From contig JBBDHG010000005.1 of NCBI GenBank assembly GCA_037951165.1, positions 499,501-563,500 on the forward strand: a stretch of 64,000 nt of DNA, in the 5' to 3' direction. The notes under the pieces were generated by a model. It ran no database searches. It saw only the letters and a list, made by a program, of their open reading frames with translations, and was not told where the DNA came from. Origin of the DNA: Lophius americanus (Eukaryota > Chordata > Actinopteri > Lophiiformes > Lophiidae). How positions within the stretch are numbered: the first letter of the stretch is position 1; every line of letters begins with the position of its first letter. Position numbers and translations under genes: made by a program. This document shows, in pieces, positions 54,313-64,000 of this stretch.

Positions 54313-54780
54313 GCTGCTCGGGAGTTCTGCCACAAGGTCCAAACACTAGCAACTCCACTTAAGAAAATTCCAAAGAAAAAACAGTTTCAGTTCGAATAAC
54401 CCACAAAGAAAAACGCCGGTTAAGGTACTGCGGTAAATCCCACGCGGCGCCCCGGGAAGCGCGCCACTCTGTTTCTCCCTGAGCCGCCTTGTATTTACGG
54501 AGATGAGGCAGATCACTCCGCCTGCCCCCCATGATGAACGTTGAATAACGCCATGTAATTTGACGCTGTATATCAAACATTGTACGTCCAGACGAAAACT
54601 AATATGTCCATCAGTATCAGATATATATATAATTTGATTTAAAATTTAGAAACAGGAAGCAGGGAGCTTTAACCGATAAGAAAACACGGGGACTAGTTTC
54701 CGTGGTAGGACCAGCGCAAGGATTCACTGAGGGTCACTCCTGCCACAACCAACAGCCCCAGGGGTCATCAGAGGGACTTC

Positions 54781-54845
54781 CATAATATTCCATCATATTC
54801 CATCATATTCCATCATATTCCATCATATTCCATCATATTCCATAA
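54781..54845. repeat. 10-base minisatellite, CATCATATTC unit
   Basis: About six and a half tandem copies; the first and last units carry CATAAT instead of CATCAT. Confidence 0.95.
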
Positions 54846-54979
54846 TCAAATCACTAAATCTGTACAATAGAAGCCCATCCTTAATGTTTTTTATTATCTG
54901 GACACTTTAAAAAAATGTTTGCCCAAATTGGAAAGCTCTGAAATAGGAGGGAGTAGGGTCAAATTTAAATAATACTAAT

Positions 54980-55700
54980 ACTAATTTGAGAATAAAGTTA
55001 TAAGTTTACAAGATAAAGTCGTAAAATAAAGAGACTAAACTCATAATTTTACCTCAAAATGAAAATAGGCAGTTTTTTTTTATCAAGCTAAACCTTAATG
55101 CAGGTTTAACAAATGAAGAAATTGTGAATGCTTTGGCACATCAACACCACATAATGATACTGTATGTAACGGGTCTTTGGGAAGGTTGTGTAATAAACTG
55201 TGTCTAGTCCGGAGAAAGAACCAGACAGACCTGATGTAATTGGTGGAGGTAGAGAACGCAGGATCCCCCACCATTATTCTGTAACATGCTCTTGCTGATG
55301 TAACACTGCAATTTCCTCGTTGTGGGACTAATAAAGGTTTTTCTTATCTTATCTTATCTCTTATGCCTCCATTCCATAATTTGCCGTCCTGCATCCATAA
55401 ATAAAGCTTTCTTTTGCTGCTGTCTGATGACATTTCTCAGTAAAATTACAACTTTATACTAGGAAAAATGACTTCCCCGCCCCCCAAAAAACTGCTGGAA
55501 TTGCAGCTTTTCTTACAGTACAACTGTGACTTTATTCTCATAAAATTATAACTTTAGTCTTAGAAAATAATGACTATGTTATCTTATAAAATTATGACTT
55601 CATTCTCATAAAATTAGAAAAAAAAAGTCTGGAAACTTTTTTCTAGTGAAATTGTGACTTTAGTCCGGTAAAATAACGACTTCATTCCTATGAAAAATCG
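54980..55700. repeat. Degenerate AATAAAGTCGTAA-type tandem repeat
   Basis: 54980-55060 (plus sense) and 55440-55700 (minus sense) hold variants of AGAATAAAGTCATAATTTTA. Together with 59281-59620 they form one repeat family with inverted blocks. Confidence 0.6.
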
Positions 55701-55839
55701 ACTTAAATCCACATAATATTGCACAAAGATCTAAAATTAGGAACGGATGTAGTTCAAAATAAAGATTAGAAATGATATTTTGAGGGGTCAATAAATATTG
55801 GGTCACAGAACAACTGCAACTGCTATGCAATTATGAGAT

Positions 55840-55972
<133 letters not shown>

Positions 55973-56579
55973 AAGACCTTTCTCTGACATGAAAACAATA
56001 ATGTATACTCAAACAATACAAATACTTTTACTGGTTTTGGGGTATTTTTCCACCTGATTTAATTTGGATTTAAAAAAAAACATTATTTTAAACTATATGT
56101 ATAAAAATGAACATAGTGTGGACCACACAATTTCAATAAAATGCTTAATTTTGCAAATGAAGTCAGCGTGATAGCTGAATATTTGTTTGTGGAACGACAA
56201 GACATGACTAAAACAATGGTAAATCATCAACTTATGGTGAATATATTGGCAAGAAGTTGTTGATTTACACATTCATCAGTTACTAGTTATATTGAGTCAC
56301 GTTTGCATCCATCAGATGAATGGAAATACAATTGTCGTAAAATTGTATCCAGGGGATACTGTTGCTTCTTCAAGTCTCATTCTGATTCCTTGCCTAAACT
56401 GTTTGAACACAGCAGGAGCCTCAGCCAATCGAACGGATCGAACCTGCGTCACAACATGCCCACCGACTGCTCTAATTGGCTGGATTGTTTTGATTGAGGA
56501 GGAATTTGCAGCGTCACGTGACCCACCGTAATACTGCCTCACCGAGTGCAAATGTAGGTCAGCTCCACCCTCACTGTAC

Positions 56580-56580
<1 letters not shown>

Positions 56581-56620
<40 letters not shown>
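56581..56620. repeat. (TG)n microsatellite
   Basis: 40 bases, one TTTG interruption. Between pim3 and kbtbd13; the rest of 54.3-57.3 kb shows no gene. Confidence 0.95.
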
Positions 56621-56623
<3 letters not shown>

Positions 56624-57065
56624 AAGGACACAGACCTGCACAAAATACATTTAAAGACGCAGTGAACTGCTGCTGACCTTATATACAGTAAATTCAGTGA
56701 TAAACGCCATGATCGTATGTGGGATATTTCTGAGTCAAATCCCTGAGGGATTTTATTTCTTTTTTATTTAATTTATTTTAACTTTGCATTTAAGTCTTAG
56801 AATTTTGTCTTACCGGTGGCATTGCAGCATTAAGAAAAAAAAGAAAAAGAAATTCCGTTGACGCCGAAGACACCTTGTGCCGAAAGTGCTGTTTTGGAAT
56901 TCCTCTCCAGTTTTGTTTTGATGTAAATAAACTAATTTAAACTCGAGATATAGCGGTATGAAGTTCATCCAAGCATCCTCTCTCAGCCGGTGCCTAATAA
57001 AGACAGCTGTGATTTTTATATCTTATGGTCTTTCTATCATATGAAGAAACAGAAAAAAAGGTTTT

Positions 57066-57077
57066 TATATATATATA

Positions 57078-57114
<37 letters not shown>
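57066..57114. repeat. (TA)n microsatellite
   Basis: Two TA runs split by A8, about 650 bases upstream of the kbtbd13 start. Confidence 0.95.
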
Positions 57115-57115
<1 letters not shown>

Positions 57116-57337
57116 CTCACACATATACACAAACATATATTCACACAAACATACACACATATACACATATGCCGTTTACATAACTTTATAGATACATACA
57201 TAGGGCAAATATTAAGAAATAGGAAAATAAGAAAATGAAGAAATAAAATACACATGTGGATAAGAATAAAGGAACAAAGTTTATGCAAATCTTAAGAAAA
57301 GTGTAAAAAGGGAAAAGAGTCCGACCTCCGATGGAAT

Positions 57338-57388
57338 CTAAAAATATGAATTTTAAATAGACCACTTGCAGATGTGCAACAGTCCAAT
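57338..57388 (+). promoter_or_regulatory. Possible muscle promoter motifs upstream of kbtbd13
   Basis: Within 450 bases upstream of the start are a MEF2-like CTAAAAATAT (57338-57347), an E-box CAGATG (57369-57374) and a CCAAT box (57384-57388). The spacing fits a compact muscle promoter, but each motif alone is common by chance. Confidence 0.3.
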
Positions 57389-57760
57389 TACAGGAACACA
57401 CACGGTGTGTAGTGAGGTGGATGAATAGGATTGTGTGTCGGCAACTCCACTTCTCCACCCCGGTGACTAAATGAAGAGTCGGCTGGATAAATCATCACAA
57501 TCAGCTAGATGTCGCTGCACGAGGAGAATTTGCCGCCACTCTGTCCACGACATGAACCTGACTCTGGTCATTTGTTCTCTGCTATGTTTAGCCGTGTCTA
57601 TTTTAAAAAGTGTGAAACAACTGAGCCTCTCCAAAGACCGAAGCCGCTTCCTACCGACCGACGCGTCCCCCGTAACACTTCAAGACCCCCGGAGACGCCT
57701 GGAACTCTCTTGTCATTTCCGTGGAGCATGCTTTCTGGAGGTCGCTGTCAGAAAGCAGAG

Positions 57761-59197
57761 ATGTCGGACCGCGGGGGCGAATCACACGGCAGCAGCTGCG
57801 ACGGCTCAGACGAAACGTGTCTGCCGGGTTCTCCCCCCGGACCCGGCTCAGCTAAATTAACCATCGTGATCGGAGACACTCACTTCTGCGAGGAGAAAAT
57901 GTTCCTGGTCCAGAGCTGCGACTATTTCCGAGCTCTGTACCGCTCCGGGATGAAGGAGTGTTTGCAGGAGGAGATCCACCTGAAGTCCCTGCGGGCCCGC
58001 GGGTTCCTCATCGCTTTGGCGGTTCTGCGAGGAGAGGTGCCCATCCTGGATGACGATGACATCGTTGAGGCCATCCAATGCGCCGCATTCTTGCAGATGG
58101 TTCCGCTCGTTAAGCATCTCATCAACGCCATCGACTCGGACAACTGTTTGCTGATGTATCACACCGCCGCAACCTTTGGCCTCCTGGACCTTTACCGCGC
58201 CGCTGCGCTGTTCATCCGAAACATGTACTCGGACCTGGAGGTGGAGGTCAGGAGGTCATTTCCGTCGGAGATGATCGCCTATGTGGAGTCTTTGAGCCCA
58301 AGTGTTTTCGTGGCGGTGGGCGCCCATGTGACCTGCGGCGTGGATGAAACGGTCCACGCTGCCTCCAGGACGGTCTGCTACCTGGATGAAACGACCAACC
58401 AGTGGAAGGTTTTGACGGACCTTCCTCCACAGGCCAGCACCTCCATGGCTGGTGTCGCCGTTTTGGACAACAGACTCTACATCGTGGGAGGAGTTCACGG
58501 ACTTCACAAACGGGTGGTGGACTCTTCTTTCTGCTACGACGCTCAGAACAACAGCTGGAGCAAGATGGCCGGTCCTTCGCAGCCGCGATACAATCTCAGC
58601 CTGGTGGGCGCCGACGGTCGTCTCTACGCCATCGGGGGAGAATACGATCGAAAGGTGATGTCGTCGGTGGAGGTGTATGAGGTGACTTCGGGAAGATGGG
58701 GGTTGGCCGCTCACCTACCTCGACCCGCTGCAGGAGCAGCCTGCACCAAAGCCATGGGCAGGATATTTGCGTGTTTGTGGAAGCCGATGGAGACCACGGA
58801 GATCTACGAGTACGTCTCAAAGGACGACGAGTGGCGGCTGGTCACCACGCTGACCAGACGCCAGAGCTACGGTCACTGCGTGGTCGGACACAGGGACAGT
58901 CTGTACGTCATCAGAAACGGGCCATCAGACGACTTCCTCAGATGCTTGATGGACTGCTACAACCTGACCTCCGGCCAGTGGTCCTCGCTGCCGGGGCACT
59001 TCACCAACAGCAGAGGTTCACTCTTCACGGCGGCGGTGAGAGGCGACTCCGTGTTCACGCTCAACAGGAGCGTGACTCTGGAGTACGCCATCCACGGTAA
59101 AACCTGGAAGCCCCGGCGGCAGATGAAGGGTTTCCCCAGGAGTGGATCCGTGTGGACGTTCCTGCTCCAGCTGCCGGACACTTTCACGCGGCGATAA
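57761..59197 (+). CDS. kbtbd13: Kelch repeat and BTB domain-containing protein 13, single exon
   Basis: Substrate adaptor of a Cullin-3 ubiquitin ligase in striated muscle; the human gene is mutated in nemaline myopathy NEM6. The 478 residues (human 458) contain a BTB domain about 32-125 (DYFRALYRSGMKE at 54-66), a BACK-like helical region about 126-210 and Kelch blades about 212-470 with GG pairs at 243-244 and 292-293. Diagnostic stretches shared with human KBTBD13 are YGHCVVGHRDSLYV and RNGPSDDF. It is intronless, as in mammals. The frame is open upstream to an ATG at 57509, giving 562 residues. I chose 57761 because the earlier part has no family similarity and the length then fits; the in-frame ATG at 57728 is another option. 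It is divergent from pim3, about 3.4 kb away. An AATAAA follows the stop by 66 bases. Confidence 0.94.
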   Translation: MSDRGGESHGSSCDGSDETCLPGSPPGPGSAKLTIVIGDTHFCEEKMFLVQSCDYFRALYRSGMKECLQEEIHLKSLRARGFLIALAVLRGEVPILDDDDIVEAIQCAAFLQMVPLVKHLINAIDSDNCLLMYHTAATFGLLDLYRAAALFIRNMYSDLEVEVRRSFPSEMIAYVESLSPSVFVAVGAHVTCGVDETVHAASRTVCYLDETTNQWKVLTDLPPQASTSMAGVAVLDNRLYIVGGVHGLHKRVVDSSFCYDAQNNSWSKMAGPSQPRYNLSLVGADGRLYAIGGEYDRKVMSSVEVYEVTSGRWGLAAHLPRPAAGAACTKAMGRIFACLWKPMETTEIYEYVSKDDEWRLVTTLTRRQSYGHCVVGHRDSLYVIRNGPSDDFLRCLMDCYNLTSGQWSSLPGHFTNSRGSLFTAAVRGDSVFTLNRSVTLEYAIHGKTWKPRRQMKGFPRSGSVWTFLLQLPDTFTRR

Positions 59198-59263
59198 CTA
59201 CTTTGTTTTTCTGCGATCCGTTATGTTTTTACCCTCTGACGGAGTATGAGGGTCACCTTGGAA

Positions 59264-59269
59264 AATAAA
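59264..59269 (+). terminator. kbtbd13: kbtbd13 poly(A) signal
   Basis: AATAAA 66 bases past the stop codon; a second copy starts at 59284, inside the start of a minisatellite. Confidence 0.5.
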
Positions 59270-59280
59270 CACTAATATTG

Positions 59281-59620
59281 TGGGAATAAAGTCGGAAATT
59301 TACGATAAGAATAAGTAATTTTAGGAGAATAAAGTCGTAATTTTACATGAGGAAGTCGCAATTTTACGAGAATGTAGTCGTAATTCTTACGAGAATGAAG
59401 TTGTAATTTTTACGAGAAAAAATAAGTAATTTTACGAGAATGAAGTCGCAATTTTCACATGAATGAAGTCGCAATTTTCACATGAATGAGGTCTCAATTT
59501 TACGAGCATATAGTCGTAATTTTACAAGAACGTAGTTGTAATTTTTTCGCAAATCAAGTCGTAATTTTACAAGAATAAATTCGTAACTTTACGTGAATGA
59601 AGTCGTATTTTTCAGACTGG
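59281..59620 (+). repeat. 22-24 base minisatellite downstream of kbtbd13
   Basis: About 15 diverged tandem units of the type GAATGAAGTCGTAATTTTAC. It starts 84 bases after the stop and may overlap the transcript end. Confidence 0.85.
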
Positions 59621-59639
59621 CGAAGGAGAAGTTTTGCAC

Positions 59640-60524
59640 ACGTAATAATAACTATAATTGTGTTTACCATCGATGCATTTTGTGACTGATTCACCTTCTT
59701 TTACTGTAGATCTACACTATAATGATATATTCTACATACATTTGTCACATGAACTTCTGTAATTAATTAAAGTTGAACTACAATAATCATTTGCCATCTT
59801 TTAAATGACACGTTTTCTGGGGTGAATTTTCTTTGTCTGTGTTTGTGGCATTCAGAGAAATCAGTGTTAAAAACTGGTATAAGTATTAGTTTATATCAAG
59901 CGTTCTGGAAACAAAACAAAAACAAATCCTTACATTACAATTATGTCGCAGCTTTCAATCTCAAAACACAAAATTGGATCTTAAATGATTGAATTAATGT
60001 TGCGATTTATATAATAAACCAGAAAAAGTACTCAAGAGAGCGCCATAGGTTTGTTGTGAGTTGTTGTGATAACTCGAAAAGATTGATGCAAACTGTTGCG
60101 TTTCTTTCTTTTGTCGGGCCTAAAACAACATTTACTGGCGCAGAAATGATTTAATACTTAAAATAGAAGACGCACGTATGTGATGGATGGCGCGGTAAAC
60201 ATCGGCGATGCTTTGATGATGACCTCGTCCTTCACATGTGATGTGTTTTGATCTAAATATAGTGCGAATGACCTGGTTCAGTCTGAAAACAGCCCTTTAA
60301 GTGTTGTTGTTGTTGTTGTGCTGCAGACCCTGGGGCGGACCCCGACCGCCCGACTGGCCCCTCGGATCTTCAGCTGAGCCTGACCTCTGACCCCGTAAAA
60401 TATCATCAATCCTCCTTTCATTCCCCCCCAATCGCCTCAAAATACAAACGTCTAATCTTCACTTACATATTAACAAACTATTTTCCGAGATTCTCGTGTG
60501 AGAAGTTTCCCTCCCTTTGAAGGT
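59640..60524. other. Non-coding stretch
   Basis: AT-rich, no gene or repeat recognised. Confidence 0.4.
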
Positions 60525-60675
60525 TTTACAGGCGGGTCCAACTGGGAGAAGACCCCAGGGTAGACCCAGAACTCTTTGGGGGAGGGGGCTGTCTTTCTCA
60601 TACGGGCCTGGGAACGCCTCGGGACCCCAGCAGGATGAGCTGGAGAGTGTTGCTGGAGAGAGGGTTGCCTGAAAT
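60525..60675 (+). mobile_element. Non-LTR retrotransposon 3' fragment, second copy
   Basis: GTCCAACTGGGAGAAGACCC, CTGGGAACGCCTCGGGACC and GATGAGCTGGAGAGTGTTGC belong to the same LINE C-terminal region as 46620-47000, slightly further downstream. Confidence 0.65.
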
Positions 60676-60859
60676 GCTCGTCTTACTACTTACAGATTGC
60701 AGTTCATATTTAATGTAATTATGCCACAAGGAATAACCAAACAACACTTAAACTTTTATTTAAGTAAAGGAACAGAATAAATACTCGACAAAAGTATTAT
60801 GCAAAGAAATAAAGAAAGTGGAACAAATCTTTTGATGTCAATTTTTTTTTTTACAAATT

Positions 60860-61140
60860 CTATTCTATTCTTATGTAGTCTAGTTTAGTTTAGTCTATCC
60901 CATTCTAGTTGATTCTATTCTATTCTATTCTATTAAACTCTGTTCTATTTTATTTTTATTTTCTCATTAAAAATGAAATGTATTATTATTATTACTTGAT
61001 TCCATTCTATTCTATTTTATTCTACTCTATTCTATTTGATTCCATTCTATTCTATTATTTTTATTCTATTCCATTCTATTTGATTCCGTTCTATTCAATT
61101 CTGTTCTATTCTTTTTATTCTATTCTATTCTATTCTATTC
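60860..61140. repeat. Degenerate (TATTC)n satellite
   Basis: About 280 bases of ATTCT pentamers with interruptions. The open frame here (Phe/Tyr/Ser/Ile-rich) is a by-product. Confidence 0.95.
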
Positions 61141-61779
61141 ATGTCTTTAGGTTTAGTTCATAATTTAGTTCATAATTATTGCCGTTATATTATTATAGAT
61201 TATGTCATTTCAGGTAAAGTAACACAAACTCTACAAAGTGATAAACGTGTCATTGTTTTCTTTTCGGGCCGGCTGATCGATTCTTCTCAGGTCCGTTAAA
61301 TGTCAGATCAAAGCCAGTCAGCAGAAGTGGGACAGGAAGCCGCTCCAGGCTGAGGGGAACCTCGTTACGAGTTCTGGCTCGTAAATCCTACGTAACCACG
61401 TAGGATTTTCTCCCAACACATAAAAAACCCAGTTCTTTTGGCCCGGTACAGGAGATCCGGCTCATCAGAACCACAACATGGCCCAACACAGGTTATGAGC
61501 GGAACCAGCCCAGCAGGCGGTTTCGCCATCATTCGCACCTGAAATCTCATTATGCTGATGACTCACACGTGGCCCCCGGCAGACAATCGAGACCCCGGCG
61601 GGTCTAACGACCCCACCCCGCCCACATTACACGTCCTCAAGTCTAGACAGAGGTCCAGTTGTGGATTCAACTCACATGGATTGATTAACGTGTTTGTTTG
61701 TGTAAATCTATGTAAAACCCAAGGGACGCAGAACGGTTTCAGACGCCACAGGAGGATAAACTGGACCTTCGGCGCCGTC

Positions 61780-61985
61780 ATTTTGAGCCTATCCCAGCTG
61801 ACATTGGGGAAGAGGCGGGGTCCCCTCGTGGACATCACACGTGGAGACAGACGCTTATTTACGTTCACAGTTTGGAGTCAACGCTGCACCTGTACTGCGT
61901 GTTTTTGGACTGGGACAGGAAGCAGGAAGTTGGGTTTGAACCCAGAACCTTCTTCCTGTGCCGACATGACGCCTTTAGAAGACGT
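61780..61985 (+). repeat. Third fragment of the common fish interspersed repeat
   Basis: GCCTATCCCAGCTGACATTG, GTTTTTGGACTGGGACAGGA and GAACCCAGAACCTTCTTCC appear in family order. It is the longest of the three copies. Confidence 0.65.
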
Positions 61986-63715
61986 GCGCTTTAAAAACAC
62001 ACAAGCAGCCTCAGTCCCGCTGGTAACAGGTGCCCCCCTCTTTGTGTGTCTCTGCATGGTGAACAAGACGCCCCCTCCACCCCTTAACCCCCACCCCCCC
62101 ACACCGCCAAGCCCCTCCCCCGTCACAATAGGGAGACAATGATGCGTGACCCCCATGAATATTACATGAACCAATATATTTGAGAGCAGCTGGGCGTGTC
62201 AGTCTGCCAGACTTTAACCAGTCTACGTCTTCCCCGTGATTTAACGTGAGAGCGTGCGTGTACAGCCGGGGAGATGGCGAGGGGGGCGTGGCTCAAGATA
62301 TTTCTCACCAGGCTGGAAGCAGCTGATCTTTGACCCCTTAACTCACCACAATATGTTTTTGGGTTTTTTTTCCACATTGGCTTGTCGTTACATGATTAGC
62401 GACTTAGCAATCTAGCGGGGGGGGGCCGCCGGCGATGACGGTCATTCGTCACGCGTGATTTATGTCACAATAAAACGTTTAAATGCATCGTATGGGTCGA
62501 AATGCCGTAAATTTGCTTGGTAAGATTTCTTACAATAAAGTGTGAGATTTAGACACATCTTAAAATGAGCTGATCAAAATAATTTTGGAGTATATTTTGC
62601 TAATTTTAGGTGGTTTTGCATCTAAGAATCAGCCAATAATACTTAAAATGTTGTTTTTTCCCCTTTATTTGTCAAAATTAAATTTTTTTAAAATTTGAAT
62701 CTGTGAATTTATTCATTTTTTTATTTTTTAAAATCATATCTCCTTAAACATTTCATGTATTTCCCCTGTGGAGATTCATAAAGTCTCTTTTTTTATTTAG
62801 CAGTGACACTATTCTAGATTTAAGTCCATTAAGACTTTGAAATAAGATTAAAACGTCATGTATAAACATGTCAAGATGTTTGTTCTCTTTAAATTAGCTG
62901 GAAAGACTAAATTTGATCTTCAGAGATATTTTCAACATTCTTTGCCCTTATTGAGTTCAAAGGATCCCAAGTTAAAAAAAACACAAGTTACGATTCTTTG
63001 AAATGTAACTTATTCAGCGATCGTAACTTCAATCCAGTGAATTGAGATATTTCGACTAGAAAATTAGATTTACAACATTCTTCTCTTCTTAGTGACCTTA
63101 TTCAACAAAATACACTGAAGATCATTCGGAGGTCTTAATGTTTTGGCCCCTCAAAGTCAGAGGGCCCACAAGGGACAGATGGATATTTTGGTGCTGGCTG
63201 ATAACCAGCCGACATCATTTTGTTGTTGTGCATTCATCTGGGCGGCAGCTACCCCCCTCCGCCTCCTCAACATTGTCTTTTGAGGTCAAAGGTCAGAGGG
63301 TGTTGAGGTCATTCCAAGACATGAGGCTCTCAGTGGTTTCCTGCCCTTCAGCCGCATAAAAGTCACTCAATCATCCGAGCAGATTTTGTTTTTATATTAC
63401 CATTCCAGTCATTTTATTGTGTGTGATTACGTCACACGATCATTTTATTCCCCTTCATCCTGAGTTGTATCTGCAAATAAAACCCGCGAAAGATTTAAGG
63501 TAGATATATTTCTGTTCCTTTTTATGGACTAGAAGAACAAAGCATTATTTTTAATGAGTCATATGTAAAAATAAAATTATTCTTGAGTTGCTGTTGAGTA
63601 TTTTATTAAAAGGAATTTGTTATAAGAAGCTGGACCATTGTGGGGAAGTTTCTTTTAGCGATTATAGATTTTCTCTGTAAATTTCTTATTCACAAAGTGA
63701 AATAGACCGAGCCTC
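61986..63715. other. Non-coding stretch to the right of the repeats
   Basis: No gene is recognised. 62080-62125 is C-rich, and a G-run lies near 62418. The rest is AT-rich. Confidence 0.4.
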
Positions 63716-63855
63716 ATCTTCTTTCTTCTTCCTTCTTTCTTCTTCCTTCTTTCTTCTTCTTTCTTTCTTCTTCTTCTTTCTTCTTCTTCTTTCTTCTTCT
63801 TTCCTTCTTCTTCTTTCTTTTTCTTCTTCTTTCTTTCCTCTTCTTTCTTTCTTTA
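63716..63855. repeat. Polypyrimidine (TTC/TTTC)n tract
   Basis: About 140 bases of pure pyrimidine on the plus strand in mixed TTC and TTTC units. From here to the window end no gene is recognised; the last 70 bases become GC-rich. Confidence 0.95.
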
Positions 63856-64000
63856 TATAATTTCTGTCCGACTTTGTTTTTTAGGCTATAAATGATTTAA
63901 GTAAATGAATGTTGTAGTTTTTTTATAAAGACGTGGCGTGACGGAGGGTGAGGAGTGGGCGTGTCCGAGCACGCGGGCAGCTGGAAGCGGTCAGTTGTGA

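Noticed and set aside
58256..58714. Minus-strand 152-codon frame
   Set aside because: Antisense shadow of the kbtbd13 coding exon.
61552..62142. Plus-strand 196-codon frame
   Set aside because: It overlaps the interspersed repeat at 61780-61985 and a C-rich Pro tail; no domain.

Overview
The window looks like nuclear DNA of a teleost fish. Its genes are split by GT-AG introns. The space between and inside genes is full of long (CA)n and (TA)n tracts, L2-type LINE pieces, a decayed Tc1-like transposase and small inverted-repeat elements typical of fish genomes. The exact species cannot be told from the sequence.

Four protein-coding genes can be supported. On the minus strand, brd1 (BRPF2, a scaffold of MYST histone acetyltransferase complexes) has eleven coding exons from 36426 down to 22050. 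I rebuilt them by hand in consistent phase to 1182 residues. ftsj1 (tRNA 2'-O-methyltransferase) has ten coding exons from 46502 to 42035 and 317 residues. pim3 (Ser/Thr kinase) has six coding exons from 54312 to 50800 and 324 residues. On the plus strand, kbtbd13 (BTB-Kelch adaptor of muscle) is a single-exon gene at 57761-59197 with 478 residues. Non-coding first exons are predicted for brd1 (ending 38027) and ftsj1 (ending 47601).

Layout: 1-20.3 kb is gene-poor and holds repeats, including a 2.4 kb inverted-repeat element at 11.8-14.2 kb, a Tc1 relic at 18.6-19.1 kb and L2 remnants. 20.3-38.3 kb is brd1 with its 3' UTR and CpG-rich promoter. 38.3-42 kb is repeat-rich intergenic DNA with an L2 3' end. 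42-47.7 kb is ftsj1, 49-54.3 kb is pim3 with its probable 3' UTR, 54.3-57.3 kb is satellite-rich spacer, and 57.3-59.3 kb is kbtbd13. 59.3-64 kb is repeats without a recognisable gene.

The genes do not form a pathway. brd1 and pim3 also lie close together on human 22q13.33, so part of the order is ancestral. ftsj1 and kbtbd13 have human counterparts on Xp and 15q. The most notable biological point is in the brd1 PWWP domain, where one expected aromatic-cage tyrosine reads as cysteine. I found no sign of a wholly new system; most unexplained structure is repeat-derived.
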